This document shows positions 1-7,650 of a stretch of 50,327 nucleotides of DNA, in pieces (position 1 is the first letter of the stretch; the number at the start of each line of letters is the position of its first letter). A model generated the notes under the pieces. It was not told the origin of the DNA, did no database searches, and saw nothing but the letters and a program-made list of their open reading frames with translations. The position numbers and the translations under genes are program-made. This DNA is from an uncultured Acidobacteriota bacterium (lineage in GTDB: Bacteria > Acidobacteriota > Thermoanaerobaculia > Gp7-AA8): NCBI GenBank assembly GCA_946887105.1, contig CAMPKJ010000006.1:1-50327 (forward strand). Direction: 5' to 3'.

Positions 1-2
1 GG

Positions 3-1673
3 GAGAAGGCTGAACCCCGAGTAGCCTTCTCCCCTCCGCGAGGGGAGAAGGTGCCGCAGGCGGATGAGGGGTTGTTCGAAGATCCTCTCTTCGAAGACCT
101 CCCGTTGCCCGCGCGCGCCAAGCCACAGATCCCGCGCCCGTCCGCGCGCAAGCCGAAGGAGCCGGCCCGCCGCGAGCTGAAGCTCACGCACGACTTCCTG
201 CCGCCGGTGAGCCTGCTCACCGAAGGGCCGAAACAGGACACGATCAACGACGAGGTCCACAAGAAGTTCCTCGAGATCGGGCGGCTGATCGAGGAACGCT
301 GCGCCGAGTTCTCCGTCGAAGGCGAAGTCACCGCGTACCATCCCGGCCCGGTCGTCACCACGTTCGAGTTCAAGCCGTCCGCCGGTGTGAAGTACGCCAA
401 GGTCGTGAACCTCGGCGACGATCTCGCGCTCGCGCTCAAGGCGGAGTCGATCCGCATCGAGCGCATCTCCGGCTCGTCGACCGTCGGCATCGAAGTGCCG
501 AATCGCAAACGCGAGCTGATCACGCTGCGCGACATCATCGAGACCGAGTCGTTCAACTCCTCGTCGTCGCTGATGACGCTCGCGCTCGGGAAGGACATCC
601 ACGGCGAGCCGGTCGTCACCGATCTCTCGCGCATGCCGCACCTGCTCGTCGCAGGTGCCACGGGCGCGGGCAAGTCGGTCGGCCTGAACTCGATGATCGT
701 GTCGTTGCTCTACAAGGCGCTGCCCACGCAGTTGCGCATGCTGATGATCGATCCGAAGATGGTCGAGCTGAAGGTGTACGAGGACATCCCGCACCTCCTG
801 CATCCGATCATCACCGATCCGAAGCTCGCCTCGACGGCGCTGATCTGGGCCGTGAACGAGATGGAGAGCCGCTACCGCACGCTCTCCGAGTGCGGCGTGC
901 GCAACATCGATCAGTACAACGTATTGATCAAGGACGCGGAAGGCCATCGCCGGGCGCTGAAGCTCGCGCCCGATGCGCCGCTGCCGTCAGCCAATCCGAT
1001 GCAGTACATCGTGATCATCATCGACGAGTTCGCGGACCTGATGATGGTGGCGTCGAAAGACGTCGAAGACTCCGTGACGCGGCTGGCGCAGAAGGCGCGC
1101 GCGGTGGGCGTGCATCTCATCATCGCCACGCAGCGACCGTCGGTCGACGTGATCACCGGCGTGATCAAGGCGAACCTGCCGTCGCGCATCTCGTTCCAGG
1201 TGGCGTCGAAGATCGACTCGCGCACCATCCTCGACGCGCAAGGCGCCGAGAAGCTCCTCGGCAACGGCGACATGCTCTTCCTCCCGCCCGGCACCGCGCG
1301 CGTACGCCGCATCCACGGCGCGTACGTTTCCGAGCGCGAGATCAACGAGATCGTCGACTTCGTGAAGAAGAACCAGGGCGAGCCGAAGTTCCTCGAAGAG
1401 ATCACCAGGATCGCCGAGGAGAAGAGCGGCGCGGATGGGATCGAGTACCTCGACGATCCGAAGTACGACGATGCCGTGCGCGTCGTGCTCAGCACCGGCC
1501 AGGCCAGCGCGTCGTACCTGCAGCGCCGCCTCAAGCTCGGCTACTCGCGCGCCGCGCGCCTGATCGAGATCATGGAAGCGAACGGCGTGGTCGGCCCGTC
1601 GCAAGGCTCCAAACCGCGCGAGATCCTGCTGCGCGCCGACGACTATCCGCCCGCCAGCGGGCAGTCCATCTAG
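3..1673 (+). CDS. ftsK: DNA translocase FtsK/SpoIIIE family, 5' partial
   Basis: ATP-driven DNA pump that moves chromosome termini through the closing division septum. The visible part holds the alpha/beta motor and the C-terminal gamma winged helix. Walker A (GATGAGKS) lies near residue 200 counted from the GTG at 51; Walker B-like IIIDEFAD and the ATQRPSVDVITG motif follow; the end (from about residue 475, DDAVRVVL...SYLQRRLKLGYSRAARLIE) matches the KOPS-reading gamma domain. The N-terminal membrane segments are absent. The frame has no stop between the left window edge and 51, so the GTG at 51 is probably internal and the gene starts upstream. The first ~50 bases are a palindromic repeat read in frame. 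The next gene starts 58 bases after the stop. Confidence 0.93.
   Translation, partial: EKAEPRVAFSPPRGEKVPQADEGLFEDPLFEDLPLPARAKPQIPRPSARKPKEPARRELKLTHDFLPPVSLLTEGPKQDTINDEVHKKFLEIGRLIEERCAEFSVEGEVTAYHPGPVVTTFEFKPSAGVKYAKVVNLGDDLALALKAESIRIERISGSSTVGIEVPNRKRELITLRDIIETESFNSSSSLMTLALGKDIHGEPVVTDLSRMPHLLVAGATGAGKSVGLNSMIVSLLYKALPTQLRMLMIDPKMVELKVYEDIPHLLHPIITDPKLASTALIWAVNEMESRYRTLSECGVRNIDQYNVLIKDAEGHRRALKLAPDAPLPSANPMQYIVIIIDEFADLMMVASKDVEDSVTRLAQKARAVGVHLIIATQRPSVDVITGVIKANLPSRISFQVASKIDSRTILDAQGAEKLLGNGDMLFLPPGTARVRRIHGAYVSEREINEIVDFVKKNQGEPKFLEEITRIAEEKSGADGIEYLDDPKYDDAVRVVLSTGQASASYLQRRLKLGYSRAARLIEIMEANGVVGPSQGSKPREILLRADDYPPASGQSI
26..50. repeat. Palindromic element inside the ftsK frame
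   Basis: A perfect 10-bp inverted repeat (CTTCTCCCCT / AGGGGAGAAG) with loop CCGCG, followed by GTGCCGCAGGCGGATGAGGG. This resembles the dispersed intergenic element seen in many GC-rich genomes. Here it is read through in the FtsK frame, giving a segment like SPPREEKVPQADEG in the linker ahead of the motor domain. Confidence 0.7.
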
Positions 1674-1687
1674 CGCCCGCCTCCGGT

Positions 1688-1693
1688 TACAAT
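1688..1693 (+). promoter_or_regulatory. TACAAT -10 box for the M48/TPR gene
   Basis: A TACAAT hexamer sits 38 nt before the ATG at 1732, with a GGAGG ribosome-binding site in between. No clear -35 is visible. It matches the TACRAT boxes ahead of several other genes in the window. Confidence 0.4.
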
Positions 1694-1731
1694 CGCGCGT
1701 CCAGATCGTCCAAAGACCCGGAGGCCGTCCC

Positions 1732-3678
1732 ATGCGCAAACTGCTCGTCAGTCTTGCTGTCTTCGTTTTTTGTGCTGCACCGCTTCTCGCTGAACCGATT
1801 GATGCGTTCGACGCTCGAGTGACGAATGAGCTGCGCGCCCTCGATCCCGGAGCCGTCGAGATCTGGACGCAGGCGAACGCGGCACGCGGAGCGGGCAAGA
1901 CCGAAGAGGCAGTGAAGTTGTTCGCGGCGGTTCACACGCGGGTGCCGTCGTTCGATCACGCGCTGCGCCGGCTCGCGTACGAAGAGCACGCGCTCGGACG
2001 CCGCGCGGATGCGATCGCACACGGGCGCGCCGCACTGGCGCTGAACCGCTCGGTGTACAACCTCAGTTCTCTCGGGCGCATCCTCGTCGAGGGACCGGCA
2101 GGGGTGGCGTCGTCCGCGGAGATGGTAGAGGCGCGCCGGCTCGTCGACGAAGCGGTGCAGTTGCAGCCGCTGGAAGCGTCGGCGCACTCCGCGCGTGCGG
2201 CAGTGGCGCTGTCCATCGGAGACATGGCCACCTTGCGCGAGTCGGTGACCGTGCTCGAGCGTCTGGAGCCGAACGACATGGGCACGCACGTGATGGCGTT
2301 TTACGCGTCGGCGAACGAAGGAGATTTCGGTGCGGCGCGCGCGTCTCTCGATCGCGCGAAGGCGCTGGGCCTCCCGCAGGATGCATACGACGGCATGCTC
2401 GGCCAGCTCAACACGATCACTCCGTTTTACGTTCGGTGGTGGAAGCCGGTGACGATCGCGCTGGCGATCTGGTTCGGCTGCTTCGCGCTGCTCCTCGGCG
2501 CAGGCATCCTGCTCAGCCGCATCGCCATTCGCGCCGCGCACGAAGTGCCGGACGATCTCTCGGCCAATGCGAGCGGACTGGGAACTCGTCTCCGTCGCGT
2601 CTATGGAGCGGTGCTCTTCCTGTCGTCGGTCTTCTACTACGTCTCCGTGCCGGTGGTGATCGGCCTGGTGCTGCTCGCCGGCGGCGGTCTGATCTACGCG
2701 ACGTTCGCCATCGGTCACATCCCGATCAAGCTGGTGATCCTCGCCGTGGTGGTGGTGGGCGTCAGCATCTGGTCGATCGTGAAGAGCCTCTTCATCCGCA
2801 TCCCCGACAACGATCCCGGAATGCGCATGGATCTCGCGAAGCACCCGCGTCTGCGCGCGCTGCTCGATGAAGTCGCGGCTCGCATCGGCACGCGCGCGGT
2901 CGATCACGTCTATCTCACCCCGGGCACCGAGATGGCGGTCATGGAGCGCGGGAAGAAGACCAAAGAGCGCTGCCTGATCCTCGGCGTGGCGGGACTGGAT
3001 GGGCTGGCCATCCGTCCGCTGAAGGCGGTGCTCGGACACGAGTACGGCCACTTCACGAATCGCGACACCTCCGGCGGTGCGTTCGCGCTGAAGGTGCGCA
3101 ACTCGGTGAGCGCGACCGCATACGCGCTCGCCGAAGGCGGCGCGGCGGCCTGGTACAACCCGGCGTGGCTGTTCGTGAACGGATTCAATCGCGTGTTCCT
3201 GCGCATCTCCGAAGGCGCGTCGCGATTGCAGGAAGTGCTCGCCGATCGCTGGGCCGTGTTCGCGTACGGCGCCGATGCGTTCGAAGCGGGACTGCGTCAC
3301 GTGGTCACGCGCGGCGTGCATTTCGATGCGCACGTCGGTGCGACCTTGAAGGAAGTGGTCGACGGGCAGTTGCCGCTGACGAACCTCTACACCTATCAGC
3401 CGGTGCAGCCGGGCGACGACGTGAACGCCGCGATCGAAGAAGCGCTGCAGCGGCAGTCATCGGCGTACGACAGCCATCCGTCGCCCGCGGAGCGGTTCGC
3501 GCTCGTGCACGCGCTGCCGCGTCATGGTGCCGCGCCCGACAGCGGAGACGACGCGCCGGCGTGGTCGCTGTTCGATGACGTACTCGAACTGCAGCGCGCG
3601 ATGACCGCGCAGGTGAGGGACAACGTGCGCGCGAACTACGGCATCGAGATCGCGGCGGAGGCCGTGCCGGCGACGTAG
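1732..3678 (+). CDS. M48 family membrane metallopeptidase with TPR-like N-terminus
   Basis: Probable zinc endopeptidase of the Ste24/HtpX clan acting at the membrane. A signal peptide (MRKLLVSLAVFVFCAAPLLA) is followed by an alanine-rich TPR-like helical region (about residues 40-220). Hydrophobic segments lie near 235-265 and 290-350, and the catalytic domain carries HEYGH at 436-440. A later EVLAD supplies the likely third zinc ligand. GGAGG precedes the ATG by about 8 nt and supports this start. At 648 aa it is longer than HtpX because of the N-terminal repeats. The TPR region may select or dock substrates; no substrate can be inferred. A YpfJ-type peptidase follows on the same strand, so this is a two-peptidase neighbourhood. 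Confidence 0.85.
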   Translation: MRKLLVSLAVFVFCAAPLLAEPIDAFDARVTNELRALDPGAVEIWTQANAARGAGKTEEAVKLFAAVHTRVPSFDHALRRLAYEEHALGRRADAIAHGRAALALNRSVYNLSSLGRILVEGPAGVASSAEMVEARRLVDEAVQLQPLEASAHSARAAVALSIGDMATLRESVTVLERLEPNDMGTHVMAFYASANEGDFGAARASLDRAKALGLPQDAYDGMLGQLNTITPFYVRWWKPVTIALAIWFGCFALLLGAGILLSRIAIRAAHEVPDDLSANASGLGTRLRRVYGAVLFLSSVFYYVSVPVVIGLVLLAGGGLIYATFAIGHIPIKLVILAVVVVGVSIWSIVKSLFIRIPDNDPGMRMDLAKHPRLRALLDEVAARIGTRAVDHVYLTPGTEMAVMERGKKTKERCLILGVAGLDGLAIRPLKAVLGHEYGHFTNRDTSGGAFALKVRNSVSATAYALAEGGAAAWYNPAWLFVNGFNRVFLRISEGASRLQEVLADRWAVFAYGADAFEAGLRHVVTRGVHFDAHVGATLKEVVDGQLPLTNLYTYQPVQPGDDVNAAIEEALQRQSSAYDSHPSPAERFALVHALPRHGAAPDSGDDAPAWSLFDDVLELQRAMTAQVRDNVRANYGIEIAAEAVPAT

Positions 3679-3710
3679 TCGATACGAACGATACCGGGCA
3701 CGACACTCGC

Positions 3711-3716
3711 TACGCT
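3711..3716 (+). promoter_or_regulatory. TACGCT -10-like box, leaderless geometry
   Basis: TACGCT ends 7 nt before the ATG at 3724, and no Shine-Dalgarno sequence is visible. The spacing matches that of other putative leaderless genes in the window. No convincing -35 is seen. Confidence 0.3.
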
Positions 3717-3723
3717 GCCAGCC

Positions 3724-4569
3724 ATGCGTTGGACACCAACCGGAATGTCGGACATCGAGGACCGGCGCGGCGGCGGCGGTTTCAGTTTCGGACGCGGCCC
3801 GCAGATCGGCTGCGGCGGAGCGATCATCCTGCTCGTGCTCAGCCTGCTCACCGGGCGGAACTTCTTCCAGTTCCTCGATGGTTCGGGCGGACCCGCTCCC
3901 ACCGGGCAGACGTCGACCGGACCGGTGCAGCAATCGCCGGAAGAAGAACGGACCGTGCAGTTCGTCAACTTCACGCTCAAGGATATCCAGGACACCTGGA
4001 CGAACGTCTTTCGCGAGGAAGGCATCGAGTACCAACGCTCCACGCTGGTGCTGTTCCGCGACATGACCCAGACCTCGTGCGGACTCGGACAAGCCGCGTC
4101 GGGTCCGTTCTACTGTCCTGCCGACGGCAAGGTCTATCTCGACCTCGGATTTTTCGATGAGCTGCATCGCCGCTTCGGCGCGCCGGGGGACTTCGCACAG
4201 GCGTACGTCATCGCGCACGAGGTCGGACATCACGTGCAGAACCTGATGGGCACCTCCTCGCGCGTGCAGGAGGCGATGCAGAGCGACCGCCGCAATGCGA
4301 ATCAGTATTCGGTGCGATTGGAGTTGCAGGCGGATTGTTACGCCGGCATCTGGGGACGCGCGGCCGCGAGCCGCAACGTGCTCGAAGAAGGCGATGTCGA
4401 GGAAGGGCTGGCCGCGGCGGCTGCCGTCGGTGACGACCGCTTGCAGGAGATGTCGGGCCGCGCCGTGAATCCGGAGTCGTTCTCGCACGGATCGTCCGAG
4501 CAGCGCATGGAATGGTTCCAGCGCGGCTTCCGGTCGGGCGAGATCCGCGACTGCGATACGTTCAGGTAG
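3724..4569 (+). CDS. ypfJ: YpfJ-like neutral zinc metallopeptidase
   Basis: Member of the putative neutral zinc metallopeptidase family (PF04228; E. coli YpfJ, KPN_02809). A glycine-rich start (RRGGGGFSFGRGPQIG) leads into one membrane helix near residues 33-46, leaving the rest probably periplasmic. The zinc site HEVGHH is at 165-170, within the family pattern YVIAHEVGHHVQN, followed by the LQADCYAG segment that supplies further ligands. At 281 aa it has normal family length, and the C-terminal GFRSG...CDTF is typical. An alternative start is the ATG at 3748 (MSDIEDRR), but the -10-like box 7 nt upstream favours 3724. The biological role of the family is not established. The last 8 bases overlap the end of the convergent sulfurtransferase gene. 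Confidence 0.88.
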   Translation: MRWTPTGMSDIEDRRGGGGFSFGRGPQIGCGGAIILLVLSLLTGRNFFQFLDGSGGPAPTGQTSTGPVQQSPEEERTVQFVNFTLKDIQDTWTNVFREEGIEYQRSTLVLFRDMTQTSCGLGQAASGPFYCPADGKVYLDLGFFDELHRRFGAPGDFAQAYVIAHEVGHHVQNLMGTSSRVQEAMQSDRRNANQYSVRLELQADCYAGIWGRAAASRNVLEEGDVEEGLAAAAAVGDDRLQEMSGRAVNPESFSHGSSEQRMEWFQRGFRSGEIRDCDTFR

Positions 4570-5383
4570 CCGCGGGCTGGCGCGGCAGATCATTCCTGCA
4601 CCACTCGCCCCAGCTGCCGACGTACAGCGACGCGCCTTCGAGCCCCGCCGCTTCGAGCGCGAGCAGCGTGTGGCACGCGGTGACGCCGGAGCCGCAATGC
4701 ACGATCAGGCGCTCCGGCGGCGTGCCGCCGAGCAGTTCTTCGTACATCGCGCGCAGCGTCTGTGCTGGTTTGAACCGGCCGTTCTCGAGATTCTCGGCGA
4801 ATGGAAGATTCACGGCGCCCGGAATGTGTCCCGCGATCGGATCGATCGGCTCCGTCTCGCCGCGAAAGCGTTCGCGGCTGCGCACGTCGAGCACTTTCCA
4901 ATCCGCGTCGCGGCGCAACGCTACGACGCGCGGGAGATCGACGGTCGGACGTTGCCAGCATGAAGCCGGATAAGGTGGGCGAGTCGTGACCACCGGCACC
5001 TCGGTCGTGAGCTCTCCGTTCGCAATCCCTCCATCGAACACCGACACCCGTTCGTGCCCGACGGCGCGCAGCATCCACCATGCGCGCGCTGCGGCGTTCG
5101 CGCCGAACTGGTCGTCGTAGATCACGACGTATGTCTCCGGGCCGATGCCCCACGCGCCGAGTTGTGCGAGCCAGCGTTCGAGCGGCGGCAGCGGATGGCG
5201 TCCGCCGCGCGCCGGATCCGCACCCGCATCGCGCGCGGCGCTCAGCTGCGTTTCGAGATCGGCGCGTCGCGCACCGCGCAGGTGTCCGGCGTCGTAGCCG
5301 CTCGCGCGTGCATCGAGCAGCACGACGTCGTCGTTCGAAGCGAGAAGTTGCGCGAGCTCGCCGGGCGACAGGATCGGGGTCAT
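4562..5383 (-). CDS. sseA: Thiosulfate/3-mercaptopyruvate sulfurtransferase (two rhodanese domains)
   Basis: Transfers sulfur from thiosulfate or mercaptopyruvate to a thiophilic acceptor such as cyanide. Two rhodanese domains are visible: an N-terminal inactive one (VVLLDARASGYDAGHLRGA) and a C-terminal one (WKVLDVRSRERFRGE) with active Cys230 in the loop CGSGVTAC. The CGSGVTA loop is the mercaptopyruvate-type version rather than the CRKGVTA loop of thiosulfate rhodaneses. At 273 aa it has normal length. It starts 8 nt downstream of a TACGAT box with a TTGCGC -35 and lacks a Shine-Dalgarno sequence. It ends in an 8-nt overlap with the convergent peptidase gene. Confidence 0.9.
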   Translation of the reverse strand: MTPILSPGELAQLLASNDDVVLLDARASGYDAGHLRGARRADLETQLSAARDAGADPARGGRHPLPPLERWLAQLGAWGIGPETYVVIYDDQFGANAAARAWWMLRAVGHERVSVFDGGIANGELTTEVPVVTTRPPYPASCWQRPTVDLPRVVALRRDADWKVLDVRSRERFRGETEPIDPIAGHIPGAVNLPFAENLENGRFKPAQTLRAMYEELLGGTPPERLIVHCGSGVTACHTLLALEAAGLEGASLYVGSWGEWCRNDLPRQPAAT

Positions 5384-5391
5384 GGCGTGCG

Positions 5392-5420
5392 ATCGTAACT
5401 ACGTGTGCGACTGCGCGCAA
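5392..5420 (-). promoter_or_regulatory. Promoter of sulfurtransferase gene, leaderless type
   Basis: On the minus strand a TTGCGC -35 (5420-5415), a 17-nt spacer and a TACGAT -10 (5397-5392) are followed by only 8 nt before the ATG. Transcription would begin at or next to the start codon. Confidence 0.55.
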
Positions 5421-5652
5421 TGCGTCGCCCGAGCGGACCATCGACGCCTTCATCGCGGCGCTCGACGAAGGAGACGCGCAGATCGCGACGCTCTTCACGA
5501 AGGACGCGACGGTGTTTTTTCCGATGAACGACCGCCCGTTGCGCGCGAATGGCCACGACGAGATCGCGTCCGCCTTCGCCGCTCTCTTCGCATCGGAGCG
5601 CAGCCGTCATCCTGAGCCGGCGCGGCGCGGCGAAGGATCTCAAACTACGTAA
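5398..5652 (+). pseudogene. SnoaL/NTF2-like fold protein, truncated fragment
   Basis: The reading frame encodes an NTF2-like N-terminal half (PERTIDAFIAALDEGD, then LFTKDATVFFPMNDRPLRANGHDEIASAFAALFASE). This is typical of SnoaL/DUF4440-type ketosteroid-isomerase-fold proteins. It then runs directly into a dispersed repeat read as RHPEPARRGEGSQTT and stops at 5652. The C-terminal half of the fold is missing. No good in-frame ATG or GTG lies near 5398, and the region is shared with the divergent sulfurtransferase promoter. I read it as a gene broken by insertion of the repeat; a short functional protein is less likely. Confidence 0.6.
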
Positions 5653-5682
5653 CTCGAGATCCTTCGCTCCGCCCAGGATGAC
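5606..5682. repeat. Dispersed inverted repeat (GTCATCCTGAG...GAAGGATCT type)
   Basis: Left arm 5606-5640 (GTCATCCTGAG ... CGAAGGATCT) and right arm 5657-5682 (AGATCCTTCGCTCCGCC...) are imperfect reverse complements around a 16-nt loop. The motif is a widespread bacterial intergenic repeat. It ends the SnoaL-like frame and lies just beyond the stop of the M48 lipoprotein gene, where it could also act as a terminator. Confidence 0.75.
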
Positions 5683-5694
5683 GCGGTGGAATGC

Positions 5695-7182
5695 CTAGCT
5701 GTCCGCCGCTACTTCCTGCGGCAGCTTCACCGCCATGCCGGCGGGCGGGGTCGTGTTCAGATCGAATCCGTTGATGTTGGCCACCACTTCCGCGTCGCGG
5801 GTGTTGCCGGTGGCGCGGCGCGCGAGGTCGGCCCACGACTCGCCGCTGCGCACGGTGCCGATGTTGATGCGCGGCGGATCGACGGAACGCGCGCGCGAGG
5901 CGTTGACGCTCATCTGGCCGAGGATCGTGCCCAGGCCGCTGGAGGTGCGGCTGATCGACGGCGAGACGAACATGAACACGGCCACGTGATCGCCGTGCGT
6001 GAACTGCGTCGTCTCCACTCCGACCGCACCGCCCTGGGTCTGGCCCTGCCAGACATCGAGCGCGAAACGCTCGCCGCTCTGCATGCGCGCTTCACGCGAT
6101 CCGAGGTAGCGCAGCCCCATCTGCTCGAGGCGGATGCGCACCGCGTTCTGCGCGTCGCGGCCCTGCAGCTCGCGCGCGCTCACTTCCTGCGCGACGAAGT
6201 AGCTCGAGCTGCTCGTCTGCCGTCCCTGCGGCCGCATGGCGAACAGGATTCCCGGCTCCGTCGACGCCGTCCATCCGCGCGGCGCGTTGATGACCAGGCC
6301 GTGGCCGCGGTCGTAGATGACGTTGTCCTTCACGACCAGATGCTGCGTGCTGTTGCCGGTGATCACGCCGTCGAGCATGCGCACGTATTCGCTGCGGTTC
6401 GGCGCTTCGAAATTCGCCGACGAGGCCATGCCCGCCAGTTCCGTCACCTTCGCGTGCACGTCGCGGACGCGCTTGGCGGGATCGGGATGCGACATGAAGT
6501 AGCGATCGAGGCCGCCGGCCGGATTCTTGTCGAGGCGCTGCAGCGTCATCAGCATTCGCTCCGCGCCGATCGGGTGATAGTTCGCGCGCGCCATGTATGT
6601 CGTGCCGAGCAGGTCGGCCTGAGTTTCGTGCTGGCGTGAGTAGCGCTGGAACAGCAACCCGATGCCGAGCTCCGCGAACTGCCCGTATTGCTGCAGCACT
6701 TCCGGTCCGGCCACCACCGCGCCGAGGATCATTCCGAACTGCGCGAGCTGCGAGCGCGAGATCTGCTGCGCCGAGTGCCGCGCCGTGACGTGCGCGATCT
6801 CGTGGCCGATCACGCCCGCCAGCTCCTCCTCGGAATTGATGCGCTCCATCATCCCGCGCGTGACGTAGATGTATCCGCCCGGCAGCGCCATGGCATTGAC
6901 GATGGGCGAGTCGAGCAGCGTGAACGTCCACGGCAGGTTGGGCCGCTCGGAAGAACCTGCCAGTTCTTTTCCGATCCGGTCGACCAGCCGGTTCAGCTCC
7001 GGCTTCTCGTTGTAGACACCGAACTGCCGGATGATCTGCTGATGGGATTGCTGTCCGATCGCGATCTCCTGCGACTCGGACACGATGTTGAACATCCGCT
7101 GCCCCGTGGCGGGGTTGGTACTGCACGCCGCGAGCAGCACGATCGACAAAGCCAGTGTGGCGGTATGCGTCGCTCTGCGCAT
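5695..7182 (-). CDS. M48 family lipoprotein metalloprotease with C-terminal LysM-like domain
   Basis: Probable periplasmic zinc protease of the BepA/YfgC-LoiP type, which act in outer-membrane protein quality control. The chosen ATG (7182) follows an AGGGAGA ribosome-binding site; a longer in-frame start at 7284 lacks one. The protein (495 aa) opens with a lipoprotein signal and lipobox LLAAC (Cys20). HEIAH is at 127-131, and the second metal motif HETQAD places Glu186 and Asp190. A central domain of unknown function (about 265-430) follows. The end (VRSGESWADLARRATGN ... MAVKLP) resembles LysM and could anchor it to peptidoglycan. The stop lies 12 bases past the dispersed repeat. Confidence 0.9.
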   Translation of the reverse strand: MRRATHTATLALSIVLLAACSTNPATGQRMFNIVSESQEIAIGQQSHQQIIRQFGVYNEKPELNRLVDRIGKELAGSSERPNLPWTFTLLDSPIVNAMALPGGYIYVTRGMMERINSEEELAGVIGHEIAHVTARHSAQQISRSQLAQFGMILGAVVAGPEVLQQYGQFAELGIGLLFQRYSRQHETQADLLGTTYMARANYHPIGAERMLMTLQRLDKNPAGGLDRYFMSHPDPAKRVRDVHAKVTELAGMASSANFEAPNRSEYVRMLDGVITGNSTQHLVVKDNVIYDRGHGLVINAPRGWTASTEPGILFAMRPQGRQTSSSSYFVAQEVSARELQGRDAQNAVRIRLEQMGLRYLGSREARMQSGERFALDVWQGQTQGGAVGVETTQFTHGDHVAVFMFVSPSISRTSSGLGTILGQMSVNASRARSVDPPRINIGTVRSGESWADLARRATGNTRDAEVVANINGFDLNTTPPAGMAVKLPQEVAADS

Positions 7183-7277
7183 GAAGGTCTCCCTATGTTG
7201 ACGGAGAGCAAAGTTCAAGGAGCGTACCGAAGAGGCGGGCGGTGGTTGAGCCCGGAATGTGCAGCCTATGGGGGCTG

Positions 7278-7306
7278 TTGACAATCCGGCTTCGGGGCGA
7301 TTTGCA
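7278..7306 (+). promoter_or_regulatory. Probable promoter of the cold-shock gene
   Basis: TTGACA (7278-7283) is followed after 17 nt by a weak -10 TTTGCA. The transcript would have a leader of about 50 nt before the ribosome-binding site, in keeping with the structured leaders of cold-shock mRNAs. The -10 is poor, so confidence is moderate. Confidence 0.4.
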
Positions 7307-7361
7307 TCTGTGTGGATCTCCGTCGGGGCAGCAGAGTTACGAAAGAAGGAGATTCACCCAC

Positions 7362-7565
7362 ATGCGTCAGTCCGGTACGGTCAAGTGGTTCAACGATGCG
7401 AAGGGCTTCGGCTTCATCACCACCGAGGGCGGAGAGGACGTGTTCGTCCACTTCAGCGCCATCCAGGGCGGCGGCTTCCGCTCGCTGCAGGAAGGCGCGC
7501 ACGTCGAGTTCGAAGTGACCCAGGGTCCGAAGGGCCTGCAGGCACAGAACGTCACCGTCGGTTAA
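7362..7565 (+). CDS. csp: Cold-shock protein, CspA family
   Basis: Small single-stranded nucleic acid binding protein (OB fold, RNA chaperone) of 67 aa. It contains the family start [16 protein letters not shown] with RNP1 (KGFGFI) and RNP2 (VFVHF), and ends typically at AQNVTVG. The ATG at 7362 follows AAGAAGGAGA at 7343-7352; the longer in-frame upstream extension is not homologous to Csp proteins. It is followed by a strong hairpin (7585-7628), so it is likely monocistronic. Confidence 0.95.
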   Translation: MRQSGTVKWFNDAKGFGFITTEGGEDVFVHFSAIQGGGFRSLQEGAHVEFEVTQGPKGLQAQNVTVG

Positions 7566-7584
7566 ACCCAGCCGTAGAGATTCA

Positions 7585-7628
7585 CAAGAAGGGCGGGCCG
7601 TCGCAGATCGCGACGCCCGCCCTTCTTG
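7585..7628 (+). terminator. Hairpin terminator after the cold-shock gene
   Basis: Arms CAAGAAGGGCGGGC and GCCCGCCCTTCTTG are perfect complements, extended inward with a one-base bulge by CGTCGC/GCGACG. No clear U-tract beyond TTCTTG. It lies between the csp stop and the kinase start. Confidence 0.7.
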
Positions 7629-7644
7629 CGTTCGTGCAACTGGC

Positions 7645-7650
7645 TACAAT
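7645..7650 (+). promoter_or_regulatory. TACAAT -10 box ahead of the kinase gene
   Basis: TACAAT overlaps the candidate ATG at 7649 and stands 10 nt before an in-frame GTG at 7661. If used as a -10, transcription would start at or near the GTG, making 7661 the likelier start of a leaderless mRNA. Confidence 0.4.

Noticed and set aside
1687..3333. 548-codon leftward frame opposite the M48 gene
   Set aside because: Arg/His-rich composition typical of antisense shadows; M48 motifs lie in the other strand.
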